Part shown: piece after piece, positions 34,299 to 42,915 of the stretch | Numbering within the stretch: position 1 is the stretch's first letter | How the letters are laid out: each line of letters opens with the position of its first letter | From: Collinsella sp. AF20-14LB | Lineage (GTDB): Bacteria; Actinomycetota; Coriobacteriia; Coriobacteriales; Coriobacteriaceae | Direction: 5' to 3' | Assembly (NCBI RefSeq): GCF_003459505.1 | Contig: NZ_QRWD01000005.1 | Location: forward strand, 48,602 to 112,601 | Length of the DNA: 64,000 nucleotides | Position numbers and translations under genes: made by a program | The notes under the pieces: generated by a model | The model's database searches: none | Told to the model about the DNA's origin: nothing | What the model saw: only the letters and a program-made list of their open reading frames with translations

Positions 34299-35141
34299 AT
34301 GGCAATCAAAGCCATCGCAATGGATATCGACGGTACACTCACCAACGACCAAAAGGTCATCAGCCCGCGTACGTGCGAGAAGCTGCTCGCTGCGCAGGAG
34401 TCGGGCATTAAGCTCATCTTGGCTTCGGGTCGTCCTGCATGGGGGCTGCACGCCTTGGCGCAGGAGCTCGACCTTCAAAACCATGATGGTCTGCTAGTTG
34501 CCTTTAATGGCGCGCACGTGGTCGACGCTCAGACCGATGAGGTCCTATTTGATCAGGCCATGCCGGCTGACGAACTGCACCGTCTGATTGATCATCTGCG
34601 CAATTTTGACGTGATTCCTATGATTTCGCTCGGACGCGACCTGCATGTTGAGGATTCGTACCGCTGCATGATTACGCTGCCGGACGGCTCGCAGAAGAAT
34701 ATCGTCAAATACGAGCGCGATGCCTGCGATCTTAAGATCCGCGAGGTCGAGAGCTTGCATGAGGTCGTGGATACTTATCCCGTGGACAAGCTGCTGACGG
34801 CGGGCGATCCGACCTACCTGCAGGCGCATTACGAGGAAATGTATGCGCCCTTTACCCAGACGCTGTCGGGCATGTTTACGGCCGACTGGTACTTTGAGTA
34901 CACGGCGCCCGGTATCGACAAGGCCCGCGCACTCGAGGGTGCCCTGTCTAAGCTCGGCATCGATGCCAGTGAGGTCGTATCGTTTGGCGACGGCCAGAAC
35001 GACAAGTCCATGATTGAGTGGGCCGGCACCGGTGTTGCCATGGGCAACGCGGTTGACGAGGTTAAGGCCGTGGCCCAGATGGTGACCGCCAATAACAATG
35101 AAGACGGTATTGCGGTGGCGCTGGATAAGCTGCTGGGTTAG
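34299..35141 (+). CDS. Cof-type HAD-IIB family phosphatase
   Basis: A 280-residue Cof-family HAD phosphatase. Motif I is AMDIDGTLTNDQKVISP, motif II is ILASGRPAWG, the C2 cap covers about residues 85-190, motif III is the Lys in PGIDKARAL and motif IV is VSFGDGQNDKSMIEWAG. It probably removes phosphate from a sugar phosphate. The start at 34299 follows AGGGAGGCATAT. Confidence 0.93.
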   Translation: MAIKAIAMDIDGTLTNDQKVISPRTCEKLLAAQESGIKLILASGRPAWGLHALAQELDLQNHDGLLVAFNGAHVVDAQTDEVLFDQAMPADELHRLIDHLRNFDVIPMISLGRDLHVEDSYRCMITLPDGSQKNIVKYERDACDLKIREVESLHEVVDTYPVDKLLTAGDPTYLQAHYEEMYAPFTQTLSGMFTADWYFEYTAPGIDKARALEGALSKLGIDASEVVSFGDGQNDKSMIEWAGTGVAMGNAVDEVKAVAQMVTANNNEDGIAVALDKLLG

Positions 35142-35163
35142 AATCGCCGATAATGCATGGTTC

Positions 35164-35190
35164 GGGCGCCTGCTTACAGGCGCCCTTTTG
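35164..35190 (+). terminator. terminator after the Cof-type gene
   Basis: GGGCGCCTG (35164-35172) pairs with CAGGCGCCC (35177-35185), then TTTTG; it sits 15 bp before the next start, so some read-through is likely. Confidence 0.8.
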
Positions 35191-35204
35191 TTAGGGAGGG
35201 TGCC

Positions 35205-35864
35205 GTGTCCGCATTTCCGTTCGACGCCGTTATCTTTGACATGGACGGCGTCATCGTCGATACCGAGTATTACTACCTGGGGGAGACTGCCGCGTTTGCC
35301 AAGGAGCTTGGGTTGAATCTGACTCAAGAGGAGTTGAATGGACAGGTCGGTACCTCGCATCAGTTCTTCCTGCATATGCTGGTCGATTGGCTTGAGCGCG
35401 CCGGTAAAGGGCGCTTCACTGGCGAGGAAGCGTTGGCCCGTTGGGACGAGTGGGCGCATAAGCGTCCGCGCGACTATCAGGCTTTGATTAACCCGGGCGC
35501 TGTGGATACGATTCGAGAGTTGCCGCGCCGCGGCGTTCGCGTGGCGTTGGCGAGTTCGTCTCCCATGGACAGCATCGAGGAAGTACTCGATGCATGTGGT
35601 CTGTCGGATGCCTTTGAGTACGTGGTGAGCGGCGAACAGTTTAAGGAGAGCAAGCCCGAGCCCGATATCTACCTGCATGCGCTGGACCTGCTGGGGCTGC
35701 CCGCGAATCGCTGCTGCTGCGTTGAGGATTCCGTTCCGGGCATTACCGCGGGTAAGCGAGCCGGCCTGACGGTCATTGCCAAGCGCGAGGAGCGCTTTGG
35801 CTTTAGCCAGGATGCCGCGGACAAGATTATCGACCAGCTGCCGGAGCTGCTCACGCTTTCTTAG
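35205..35864 (+). CDS. HAD-IA family phosphatase / beta-phosphoglucomutase-like
   Basis: A 219-residue HAD-IA protein. Motif I is VIFDMDGVIVDTEYYY (DxD, as in phosphatases and beta-phosphoglucomutases), with a helical C1 cap, motif II ALASSSPMDSIEEVL, motif III Lys in QFKESKPEPDIYLHA and motif IV CVEDSVPGITAGKRAG. Either 2-deoxyglucose-6-phosphatase-like or beta-PGM-like activity is possible. The start is a GTG at 35205 behind AGGGAGGGTGCC. Confidence 0.9.
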   Translation: MSAFPFDAVIFDMDGVIVDTEYYYLGETAAFAKELGLNLTQEELNGQVGTSHQFFLHMLVDWLERAGKGRFTGEEALARWDEWAHKRPRDYQALINPGAVDTIRELPRRGVRVALASSSPMDSIEEVLDACGLSDAFEYVVSGEQFKESKPEPDIYLHALDLLGLPANRCCCVEDSVPGITAGKRAGLTVIAKREERFGFSQDAADKIIDQLPELLTLS

Positions 35865-35948
35865 GAGCGCGGTAGTTGCGCGTTTTTCGGGTCTGATGAG
35901 TAAATAGCCGACATTTTGGTGCGACACCTAGCATACTTTAAGCTAATG

Positions 35949-35990
35949 CGGGCTTAAGGACTTGTTGAATGCCCCTAAGCCCGTTTTAGA
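35949..35990 (+). terminator. terminator before the GntR gene
   Basis: CGGGCTTA (35949-35956) pairs with TAAGCCCG (35976-35983), then TTTTAG. Confidence 0.7.
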
Positions 35991-36014
35991 CTTAATTGTG
36001 CTTGGAGAGGGTAT

Positions 36015-36758
36015 ATGCCACCGACTGAAGGGCTAACTGACGGTAAAGCAGCGATACCGCTGTACCAACAGGTTATCGATATCATCAAAAACGAAATCAA
36101 CTCCGGTGCCTACAAGGCAGGCGCGCGGATACCCAACGAATTCGAATTGGCTGAGAGCTATAAAGTTGGCCGCGTTACCGTGCGACGCGCTATTGAGGAG
36201 CTCGTCCAACAGGGCTATCTAACGAAGCGACAAGGGAAAGGCACGTTTGTCAATGCCCCCAAGCTCAAACGCAAGATTCGCCAGAAGGATGACGTCCAGA
36301 GTTTTTCGGACGCATGCCGCGTAAACGGAATGGAACCGGGGGCGCGTGTCATTTCGAGAAAGATACTGCCGGCGGATTCCACCGAAGCACAGTTCTTTGG
36401 TGTTCCCGTTGGAACTGACTTGATCTGCGTTGAGCGCGTGCGTACTGCCGATGGCGTCCCTGTCATGCTCGAGAACAACATATATGTTTACGAGGACAAC
36501 GCCTATCTATCAACGGCACCTCTATCTAACCAATCCATTTTTGAGTTCGTGCGCAACCGGACGGGCCGCACGCCCGCGTTTACCGACCCATGCACGCTTG
36601 AGATCGCGTGCGCGTCGCCCGAGGTCGCTCGGTTGTTGGCAGTTCCCGTTGGCGAACCCTTGTTTTATATGGAAGCCTTCTTTTTCGATGAGCAGCGGCG
36701 GCCGTTTATCATCGGTCGTCAGCGGATCGTTGGGTCTCGCTACGTTTTTGACATCTAG
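36015..36758 (+). CDS. GntR/HutC-family regulator with UTRA domain
   Basis: A 247-residue regulator. The N-terminal winged helix begins AIPLYQQVIDIIKNEINSG and includes ESYKVGRVTVRRAIEELVQQ and QGKGTFV. The C-terminal UTRA ligand-binding domain spans about residues 90-247, with DLICVERVRTADGVPVMLEN. It precedes the Amadori-type operon, separated by a terminator, and is most likely its regulator, sensing a pathway sugar phosphate. GntR/UTRA regulators also control the known frl and fra systems. Confidence 0.92.
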   Translation: MPPTEGLTDGKAAIPLYQQVIDIIKNEINSGAYKAGARIPNEFELAESYKVGRVTVRRAIEELVQQGYLTKRQGKGTFVNAPKLKRKIRQKDDVQSFSDACRVNGMEPGARVISRKILPADSTEAQFFGVPVGTDLICVERVRTADGVPVMLENNIYVYEDNAYLSTAPLSNQSIFEFVRNRTGRTPAFTDPCTLEIACASPEVARLLAVPVGEPLFYMEAFFFDEQRRPFIIGRQRIVGSRYVFDI

Positions 36759-36772
36759 GACATTGCGTATGG

Positions 36773-36806
36773 AAACGCCCGGTGAATCATCTCACCGGGC
36801 GTTTTC
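36773..36806 (+). terminator. terminator of the GntR gene
   Basis: AAACGCCCGGTGA (36773-36785) pairs perfectly with TCACCGGGCGTTT (36792-36804) around six bases. Confidence 0.9.
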
Positions 36807-36825
36807 ATACCGTTCACGGCGCAAA

Positions 36826-36934
36826 CGCAACCGTTCAACCGCGTTGCGGCAATCAGTTTGAAATTATCTTGATGACGAGAAAAGCTGCTGGTAATCTATA
36901 GAACGTCATAGAACGTTTGCCTTGTGCAAACGTT
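36826..36934 (+). promoter_or_regulatory. operator region of the Amadori-type operon
   Basis: A perfect 9-bp inverted repeat AACGTTTGC (36912-36920) / GCAAACGTT (36926-36934) lies 43 bp before the transporter start; its first half is preceded by the repeated words ATAGAACGT. A second repeat, CGCAAC (36826-36831) / GTTGCG (36843-36848), lies upstream. They are likely GntR binding sites. Confidence 0.5.
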
Positions 36935-36976
36935 GAGGCGAGATGCGATGCAGTCTCGAGTTCTTTGGAGGTATCT

Positions 36977-38440
36977 ATGTCAGATACGAAGGCGAAGAAG
37001 ACAAACAGACGTTTTAAGTTCAAATTACCGCATGTCTATACGATCATGTTCTTGCTGATCGTTGTCTTTGCGGTCTTGACTTGGATCGTTCCCTCTGGTC
37101 AGTATCAGCGCAAGATGATTTCGACAGCGGCGGGCGAGCGTGAAGTCGCCGTTGCTGGAACCTATGAACAGGTCGATAAGAACTACACCGATTCCGAGAC
37201 CGGCGAGACCATCAATCTGGGTCAGGATATCTTCGCGGTCCTGCAAGCGCCCACTAAGGGCATCCAGGAGGCTGCCGACGTCGTTGCGTTCGTCTTATTG
37301 ATTGGCGGGTCGTTCGCAATCATCACCAAGACCAACGCTTTGAATGCCGGCATGAGCCGTGTGATTAAAAAGCTCAAGAACAAGGACATCCTCATCATTC
37401 CCATCACGATGACGTTGCTGTCCATTTGCGGCACCACGTTTGGTATGTCTGAGGAAGCCCTGCCGTTCTATGCCATCTTCATTCCCATCATGATGGGTAT
37501 CGGTTATGACTCGATGACGGCATTCATCATCTGCTTCCTTGGTCCTAACCTGGGATATTGTGCTTCGACCATCGACCCGTTTAATGTTTTGATCGCCCAG
37601 GGCATCATTGGCATCGAGGGCAATCCGCAACTGTGGCTGCGCGCCGTTTCTTGGGTCATCTTCACTGCCGCCGGTATCGCATGGGCTATGCGCTACGCCA
37701 TGCGCGTCAAGAAAAACCCCGAGTCGTCCATTACGTACGAGGACGATAAGCTCAAGCGTATCGAGTTTTCCGTGACCGATGTCTCCATCGAGGAAGAGTT
37801 CACTACCCGTCAGAAGCTCGTGCTTATCGATTTTGCTTGCGGTATGGGCATTATCGTCTGGGGTCTTGTTACCCAGGGTTGGTACATGAATGAGATTTCC
37901 GCCGTGTTCCTTGGCATGGGCTTGCTTGCCGGTATCCTGGGCGGTCTTGACCAGCAGACGATTGCTGAGGAGTTCGTTAAAGGTCTCGCCGACTTTGCGT
38001 ACGCCGCCATCGTTATCGGTATTGCTCGCGGTATTCTGGTCATCGCCGAGGGCGGCATGATCATCGACACCATCCTCCAGGCGCTCGCTACTGCGCTCGC
38101 CGGTGCACCCGCCGCCGTCTACACCACGTTTATGTATATCGTCCTTGGCCTGCTCTCTTTGCTGGTTCCCTCGAGTTCTGGCCTGGCGGCACTCACCATG
38201 CCCGTTATGGGCCCCCTGACCGAGCTCATGGGCCTCAATCCCGAGGCGGCCGTTACCGCGCTCCAGTTTGCCAACCAGACCATCAACACCATCAGTCCCG
38301 TGGCAGGCATGACGGTTGCCGGCCTTGGCGTGGCTAAAATTTCGTTTGGCCAATGGTGGAAGACCATTTGGAAGTTCTTCATCTTCATGGTCGTGTTTGG
38401 CTTGGTCATTACTGCCATTTCTGGCATGCTTCCGGCGTAG
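36977..38440 (+). CDS. YfcC-family membrane transporter
   Basis: A 487-residue membrane protein with about 12 predicted helices, of the YfcC/DcuC-like family (ion transporter superfamily). Family features are FKLPHVYTIMFLLIVV and TWIVPSGQYQR at the N-terminus, TTFGMSEEALPFYAIFIPIM in the middle and the re-entrant-like LLVPSSSGLAALTMPVMGPL. As the first gene of the operon it is the expected importer of its substrate, an Amadori compound or glycated amine (inference). The start at 36977 follows GGAGGTATCT. Confidence 0.9.
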   Translation: MSDTKAKKTNRRFKFKLPHVYTIMFLLIVVFAVLTWIVPSGQYQRKMISTAAGEREVAVAGTYEQVDKNYTDSETGETINLGQDIFAVLQAPTKGIQEAADVVAFVLLIGGSFAIITKTNALNAGMSRVIKKLKNKDILIIPITMTLLSICGTTFGMSEEALPFYAIFIPIMMGIGYDSMTAFIICFLGPNLGYCASTIDPFNVLIAQGIIGIEGNPQLWLRAVSWVIFTAAGIAWAMRYAMRVKKNPESSITYEDDKLKRIEFSVTDVSIEEEFTTRQKLVLIDFACGMGIIVWGLVTQGWYMNEISAVFLGMGLLAGILGGLDQQTIAEEFVKGLADFAYAAIVIGIARGILVIAEGGMIIDTILQALATALAGAPAAVYTTFMYIVLGLLSLLVPSSSGLAALTMPVMGPLTELMGLNPEAAVTALQFANQTINTISPVAGMTVAGLGVAKISFGQWWKTIWKFFIFMVVFGLVITAISGMLPA

Positions 38441-38449
38441 GTGATTATA

Positions 38450-40033
38450 ATGTCCGATCGTTTGACGGTCCTGACGTCTAAGAGTGTCTTTACCGGTACG
38501 GGGGACCTGCCGTTTGAAGGTTTCGTAGCGGTCCGTGACAATCGAATTGAGGCGGTTGGCACCAAGTGTGAGGTAGCTTCGTATTTGACCCAGGCGGACG
38601 AGGTGGTTGACCTGGGCGACCGCACCGTCATGCCTGGCCTGATCGATGTGCATACCTTCTATACAGGTTGGGCGCTGCGGACGTTGGGGTCTGGTCTGTC
38701 CGGCATCGCCGATGCCAAAGAGGCCGTGTCGCTCTTGCGTGCATGGAAAGAAGATCATCCGGATTGCGCGGCGGCTTTTGGCCACAACCTGCCCGAAACG
38801 TTGGCATCGGATGCCGAGAACGCAAATACGGCAGCTGTGTTTGACGATTGTTTTGGCGATATCCCTGTCGTCTGCTTTACACCGGGTGCGGAGACCTGCG
38901 TTCTCAATGCTGCCGCCAGTGCGCGATACGGCTTCACACCCCAGGCGTGCTATGCCGAGAAGATCTGGCGCATGATGAGCGATTTCCTCGCGCTGCCCGA
39001 GGTACGTGCGGGGTATTCGGACTACATGGGCATGCTTAACGAGCGCGGCGTTACCGCCATCAAGGAGATGGCGTTTGATGACTACTACGGTTTTGCCGAC
39101 GAAATGGCTCGCCGTGAGGAATCTGGTGAGCTGACGGTTCGCGTCTCTATGATGTCGCAGCCGGTGGGTGCCGGTGCAAATCTGTCATATGCTCGCGAGG
39201 CACGAGAGCGCTTCCGGGGTCCGTTCGTTCGTTTTTCTGGCTTCAACCGTATGACCGATCGCGGCGTATGGGCGGGGCTTGCCGAGATGATTGACCCCTA
39301 TGAGGACACGGCCGATGCGGGCGCTGCCGGCAAGACGGTTGTCGAGGAGCCCGAGTGGGATCTGATTGAGAACGAGCTGCGCGCAATTGATGCTGACGGC
39401 TTCCGATATTCCTTGCATTGCCAGGGCGATGGCGCCGTTCGTCGCACCGTGGCGCTCTATGCCTCGCTGCCTCGAGACGAGCATGGACGGTTGCTTCGCC
39501 GCCATGCGATTACCGATCTCGAGAACTCTGATCCGACCGATCTTGTCGAGTTTGGCAAGTTAGGTGGAATTTGCGAGGTCTATCCGCAGATTTTGACGCT
39601 GGACCGGCGCGAGGATTGCCTGTCGATGATGCGTCGACAAATTGGCGAGACGCGACTTTTGCACAGCTGGAATCGCCGCGGCATGGAAGATTCCGGATGC
39701 ACGGTGTGCTGTGGTACGGATTTGCCGCTGCTGATTCCGAGCCTGGGCGAGTCAATCTACAGCGCGTGCGGCGGATACTTCGACGATGGACTGCCCGTGA
39801 ATGAGGCCAACGCGCTGACACTTGTCGAGCTCTTGCGCGCTTGGACTGCCGGGGGCGCGTACGATCTGATGCGCGAAGACGAACTGGGTACGCTCGAGGT
39901 CGGCAAGCTTGCCGATATCTGCGTGCTCGATCGGGATGTGTTCGACCTCGATTATCGCGACGCACGCGATCTTTCGGTTGATATGACGATGTCGGACGGA
40001 CAAATCGTGTTCGATCGAAATAAGGAGGCATAA
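38450..40033 (+). CDS. YtcJ-type amidohydrolase
   Basis: A 527-residue amidohydrolase. The N-terminal beta-sandwich part runs to VMPGLIDVHTFYTGW, where the usual metal pair HxH reads HTF, so one ligand is missing. The barrel continues with GVTAIKEMAFDDYYGF, YSLHCQGDGAV, HAITDLENSD and CCGTDLPLLIP; it ends with the sandwich strands ELGTLEVGKLADICVLDRDV. YtcJ-like enzymes cleave N-substituted amides or formamides. The gene is nine bases after the transporter. It may deacylate the imported compound (inference). ATG at 38450 behind AGGTGA. Confidence 0.85.
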   Translation: MSDRLTVLTSKSVFTGTGDLPFEGFVAVRDNRIEAVGTKCEVASYLTQADEVVDLGDRTVMPGLIDVHTFYTGWALRTLGSGLSGIADAKEAVSLLRAWKEDHPDCAAAFGHNLPETLASDAENANTAAVFDDCFGDIPVVCFTPGAETCVLNAAASARYGFTPQACYAEKIWRMMSDFLALPEVRAGYSDYMGMLNERGVTAIKEMAFDDYYGFADEMARREESGELTVRVSMMSQPVGAGANLSYAREARERFRGPFVRFSGFNRMTDRGVWAGLAEMIDPYEDTADAGAAGKTVVEEPEWDLIENELRAIDADGFRYSLHCQGDGAVRRTVALYASLPRDEHGRLLRRHAITDLENSDPTDLVEFGKLGGICEVYPQILTLDRREDCLSMMRRQIGETRLLHSWNRRGMEDSGCTVCCGTDLPLLIPSLGESIYSACGGYFDDGLPVNEANALTLVELLRAWTAGGAYDLMREDELGTLEVGKLADICVLDRDVFDLDYRDARDLSVDMTMSDGQIVFDRNKEA

Positions 40034-40034
40034 G

Positions 40035-40886
40035 ATGTCTGAATCCAAACCGACGCTGCGCCGCGAACAGATTGCGGGCATGAATATCCACTACATCATG
40101 TGGTCGCTCGATTACTTCCTTGATGTGCAGCAGCGTTTGGGCTTTGAGTCCATTGAGCTGTGGTGTGCAGAGCCGCATGTGACACTCGACCATACGGGCT
40201 ACTTTGAGGCTGAGGTCCTGGCGAAAAAGGCTGCAGACCGTGGGCTTAGGTATCGTACTCTGTGCCCCGAGAATGTTGTCTATCCTTGGCAGTACTGCGC
40301 ACGCAAACCGCTGCATGAACAGCGCAGCCTGGCGTACTTTAAGCACGGCATTGAGCTTGCCGAGGTACTTGGGTGCGACCGTATGTCCGTCAACTCGGGC
40401 TGGGGCGACTGGGACGAGGACCGCGAGGACGCCTGGAAGCGCAGCCGCGAGCACTTGTCCATTCTGGCGGAGTATGCCGGCGAGCACGGTCTGGTGCTTA
40501 CGATGGAAAGCCTGCGTCCCGAGGAGAGCAACCTTGTGACGACGGTTTCCGATGCGAAGCGCATGATTGACGAGGTCGCGAGCCCGTACTTACAGCCCAT
40601 GGTTGATACAACCGCGATGGGCGTTGCGGGCGAGACGCTCGAGGACTGGTTTGCCGCCTTTGGTGATGGGGCAATTCACGAGATGCACTTTATCGACGGC
40701 GACCCGTATGGCCATCTGGTGTGGGGCGATGGCAAGCACGATATGGACGCCTTCGTCGCCACACTCAACGCCCATGGTTTCGACGGCATGCTGGGCCAGG
40801 AAATCACGGACGGCCGTTACTACGATGACCCGGCGGCGGCAGATGCCAAGAACATGGCCGCATTCGAGAAATATCTGATTGACTAA
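40035..40886 (+). CDS. FrlC-like sugar phosphate isomerase/epimerase
   Basis: A 283-residue TIM-barrel protein of the sugar-isomerase family (PF01261). It begins MNIHYIMWSLDYFLDVQQRL and LGFESIELWCAEPH, and it resembles fructoselysine 3-epimerase FrlC. Metal ligands are expected at the Glu in LVLTMESLRPEESN, the Asp in PMVDTTAMGV, the His in IHEMHFIDGDPYGH and the terminal Glu in MLGQEITDGRY. It would convert a psicose-type Amadori compound to the fructose type. It starts one base after the amidohydrolase stop, with AAGGAGG upstream. Confidence 0.87.
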   Translation: MSESKPTLRREQIAGMNIHYIMWSLDYFLDVQQRLGFESIELWCAEPHVTLDHTGYFEAEVLAKKAADRGLRYRTLCPENVVYPWQYCARKPLHEQRSLAYFKHGIELAEVLGCDRMSVNSGWGDWDEDREDAWKRSREHLSILAEYAGEHGLVLTMESLRPEESNLVTTVSDAKRMIDEVASPYLQPMVDTTAMGVAGETLEDWFAAFGDGAIHEMHFIDGDPYGHLVWGDGKHDMDAFVATLNAHGFDGMLGQEITDGRYYDDPAAADAKNMAAFEKYLID

Positions 40887-40948
40887 AACAACTATCGGCC
40901 ACGCAGCCAACGTCATTGATTGCGGACTAAACAAGAAAGGAACTGGAT

Positions 40949-41917
40949 ATGAACGCACACGATCTGATCAAAGAGGCAATTGCCGAGAAGGGCAAGTTCG
41001 ACAGCGTCTACTGGATTGCTTGCGGTGGCTCCATGATCGATTTGATCCCGGCTCATGAGCTTCTGCAGCGCGAGGCAACCACCTTCACTTCGTATATCTA
41101 TACGGCTCGCGAGTTTGATATCATGCGTCCGCGCCGCTTGGGTGAGAAATCCCTGGTCATTGCCTGCAGCCACAGTGGCAACACCCCCGAGGTCGTCGAG
41201 GGCTGTGAGATCGCCCTTGCCGCCGGCGCTACGGTGATCGCCCAGACCGACAACGCTGGATCCAAGATTGACTCTGGCAAGTGGACCACGTGGGTCTACC
41301 CGTGGGGCGAGGGTGTGCCGCAGGCCGAGGTCCCCGCTGGCATTTCGCTGTCGCTTGCGGCAGAGCTGCTCGATCAGCAGGAGGGCTACGTCGATCTTGC
41401 CGATATGTATGCCGGTATCGCCGAGATGGATAAGATTCTTCCCCCGGCACGCGAGAAGGTAAATGCCGAGCTGGGCGATCGTTTTGCCAAGCTTTGCCAG
41501 GAGCATGAGTTCTTCTATATTCTGGGCAGCGGTCCCAACTTTAGCCAGACCTACGGTTTCGCTATCTGCTCTCTTATGGAGATGCAGTGGCAGCACTGCA
41601 GCTACATCCACTCTGCCGAGTACTTCCATGGCCCCTTCGAGGCTACTCAGGATGGCGTTTTTTACTTCCTGCAGATGGGCTCCAGCGAGTGCCGTGCTAT
41701 GGACGAGCGCGCCCTGGCGTTCCTTAAGACGCATACCGATACGCTGATGGTGCTCGATGCCAAGGAGTACGGTATGGAAGCCGTGCCGGCGAGCGTCCGT
41801 GCCTATCTGGACTCGGTGCTGTTCTACGCCATGAACTGCGAGCTGCGTGCCGCACGCGGCAAGGTGTTTGACCATGATCCCGATTTCCGTCGCTACATGG
41901 GCGTCGTCGAGTACTAG
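40949..41917 (+). CDS. FrlB-like SIS-domain deglycase (fructoselysine-6-P deglycase family)
   Basis: A 322-residue protein with two SIS domains. The first has YWIACGGSMIDLIPAHELL and ACSHSGNTPEVVEGCE; the second has YILGSGPNFSQTYGFAICSL and SAEYFHGPFEATQD, where the Glu and His match the catalytic region of FrlB. FrlB splits fructoselysine 6-phosphate into lysine and glucose 6-phosphate. The exact amine here cannot be read from sequence. SD AAAGGAACTGGAT. Confidence 0.9.
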   Translation: MNAHDLIKEAIAEKGKFDSVYWIACGGSMIDLIPAHELLQREATTFTSYIYTAREFDIMRPRRLGEKSLVIACSHSGNTPEVVEGCEIALAAGATVIAQTDNAGSKIDSGKWTTWVYPWGEGVPQAEVPAGISLSLAAELLDQQEGYVDLADMYAGIAEMDKILPPAREKVNAELGDRFAKLCQEHEFFYILGSGPNFSQTYGFAICSLMEMQWQHCSYIHSAEYFHGPFEATQDGVFYFLQMGSSECRAMDERALAFLKTHTDTLMVLDAKEYGMEAVPASVRAYLDSVLFYAMNCELRAARGKVFDHDPDFRRYMGVVEY

Positions 41918-41930
41918 AAGGGTAAATACC

Positions 41931-42794
41931 ATGGCATTTAACGTTAACGCGCTCGGATTTGGCGACAACGTCGTCGACCGCTACGAGCATATCCACACCA
42001 TGTATCCTGGCGGCAACGCGGTGAACTTCGCCGTTTATGCCAAGAAATGCGGTGCCGCACGCTCCGCATACATGGGCATTTTTGGCAATGACGCCGCTGC
42101 CGAGCATGTCATTGCAAGCCTCGAGGATGAGGGTATCGAACTTGACAAGTGCGAGCAGATGATTGGCGAGAACGGAGCGGCTCGCGTGACCGTCGTTGAC
42201 GGTGACCGTGTCTTCCTCGGCTCCAACGAGGGCGGTATCCGTGGCGATGCGCGCTATGTCCTCGATCGCTTTGACCTTTCGTACATGAAGCAGTTCGATG
42301 TGGTTCATTCGGGCAACTATTGTTTTACCGAGCGCGAGCTGCCCAAGTTGAAGGCTGCGGGCGTCACGGTCTCTTTTGACTTTTCGGACGACTCCACCGA
42401 CGAGTACTACGAGCAGATTGCGCCCTACGTCGATTTTGCTTTCTTTAGTGCGGCGGATGCCGCGAGTGAGGACGAGATTCGCGAGCGTCTGGCATGGGTG
42501 AAGGGCCTGGGTCCGCGTTTTGTGTCGGCTACGGCGGGCGCCGAGGGCTGCATTGCTTACGACGGCGAGCGTTATTACCGCCAGCTGGCTAAACCGGTAA
42601 CGGACATGAAGGACACCATGGGGGCGGGCGACTCGTTCCTCACCTCGTTTTTGATGTGCTATCTCGATTCCGCCAAGCGTGGTGAGGATGGCGCCGAGGC
42701 CATCGAGCGCGCGCTCGATTTTGCTGCCGGGTTTGCCTCGACCGTGTGCGGCATGGAAGGTTCTTGGGGTCACGGAGCACCAATCGTCGAATAG
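41931..42794 (+). CDS. PfkB-family sugar kinase (FrlD-like), first copy
   Basis: A 287-residue ribokinase-fold kinase. GFGDNVVDRYEHIHTMYPGG is the substrate entry with the Gly-Gly-Asn block (GGNAVNFAVYAKKCG), and DTMGAGDSFLTSFLMCY is the C-terminal ATP/anion hole with the catalytic Asp. It resembles fructoselysine 6-kinase FrlD. It starts 13 bases after the deglycase gene, so it most likely makes the 6-phosphate that the deglycase splits. Confidence 0.9.
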   Translation: MAFNVNALGFGDNVVDRYEHIHTMYPGGNAVNFAVYAKKCGAARSAYMGIFGNDAAAEHVIASLEDEGIELDKCEQMIGENGAARVTVVDGDRVFLGSNEGGIRGDARYVLDRFDLSYMKQFDVVHSGNYCFTERELPKLKAAGVTVSFDFSDDSTDEYYEQIAPYVDFAFFSAADAASEDEIRERLAWVKGLGPRFVSATAGAEGCIAYDGERYYRQLAKPVTDMKDTMGAGDSFLTSFLMCYLDSAKRGEDGAEAIERALDFAAGFASTVCGMEGSWGHGAPIVE

Positions 42795-42864
42795 CTTAAG
42801 AAAGCGTACGGCGGTCTGGCTATGAGGCCTTGGATAGCCGATGCAAAACAATAAGCGAAACGCG

Positions 42865-42898
42865 AAAAGGGGGCTCGTTATGTGGTGGGTCCCCTTTT
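42865..42898 (+). terminator. internal hairpin between the two kinase genes
   Basis: AAAAGGGG (42865-42872) pairs with CCCCTTTT (42891-42898). It lies in the 121-bp gap that splits the operon into a core half and an accessory half, and may reduce downstream expression. Confidence 0.6.
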
Positions 42899-42915
42899 GA
42901 ACATTGGAGAAGAGT

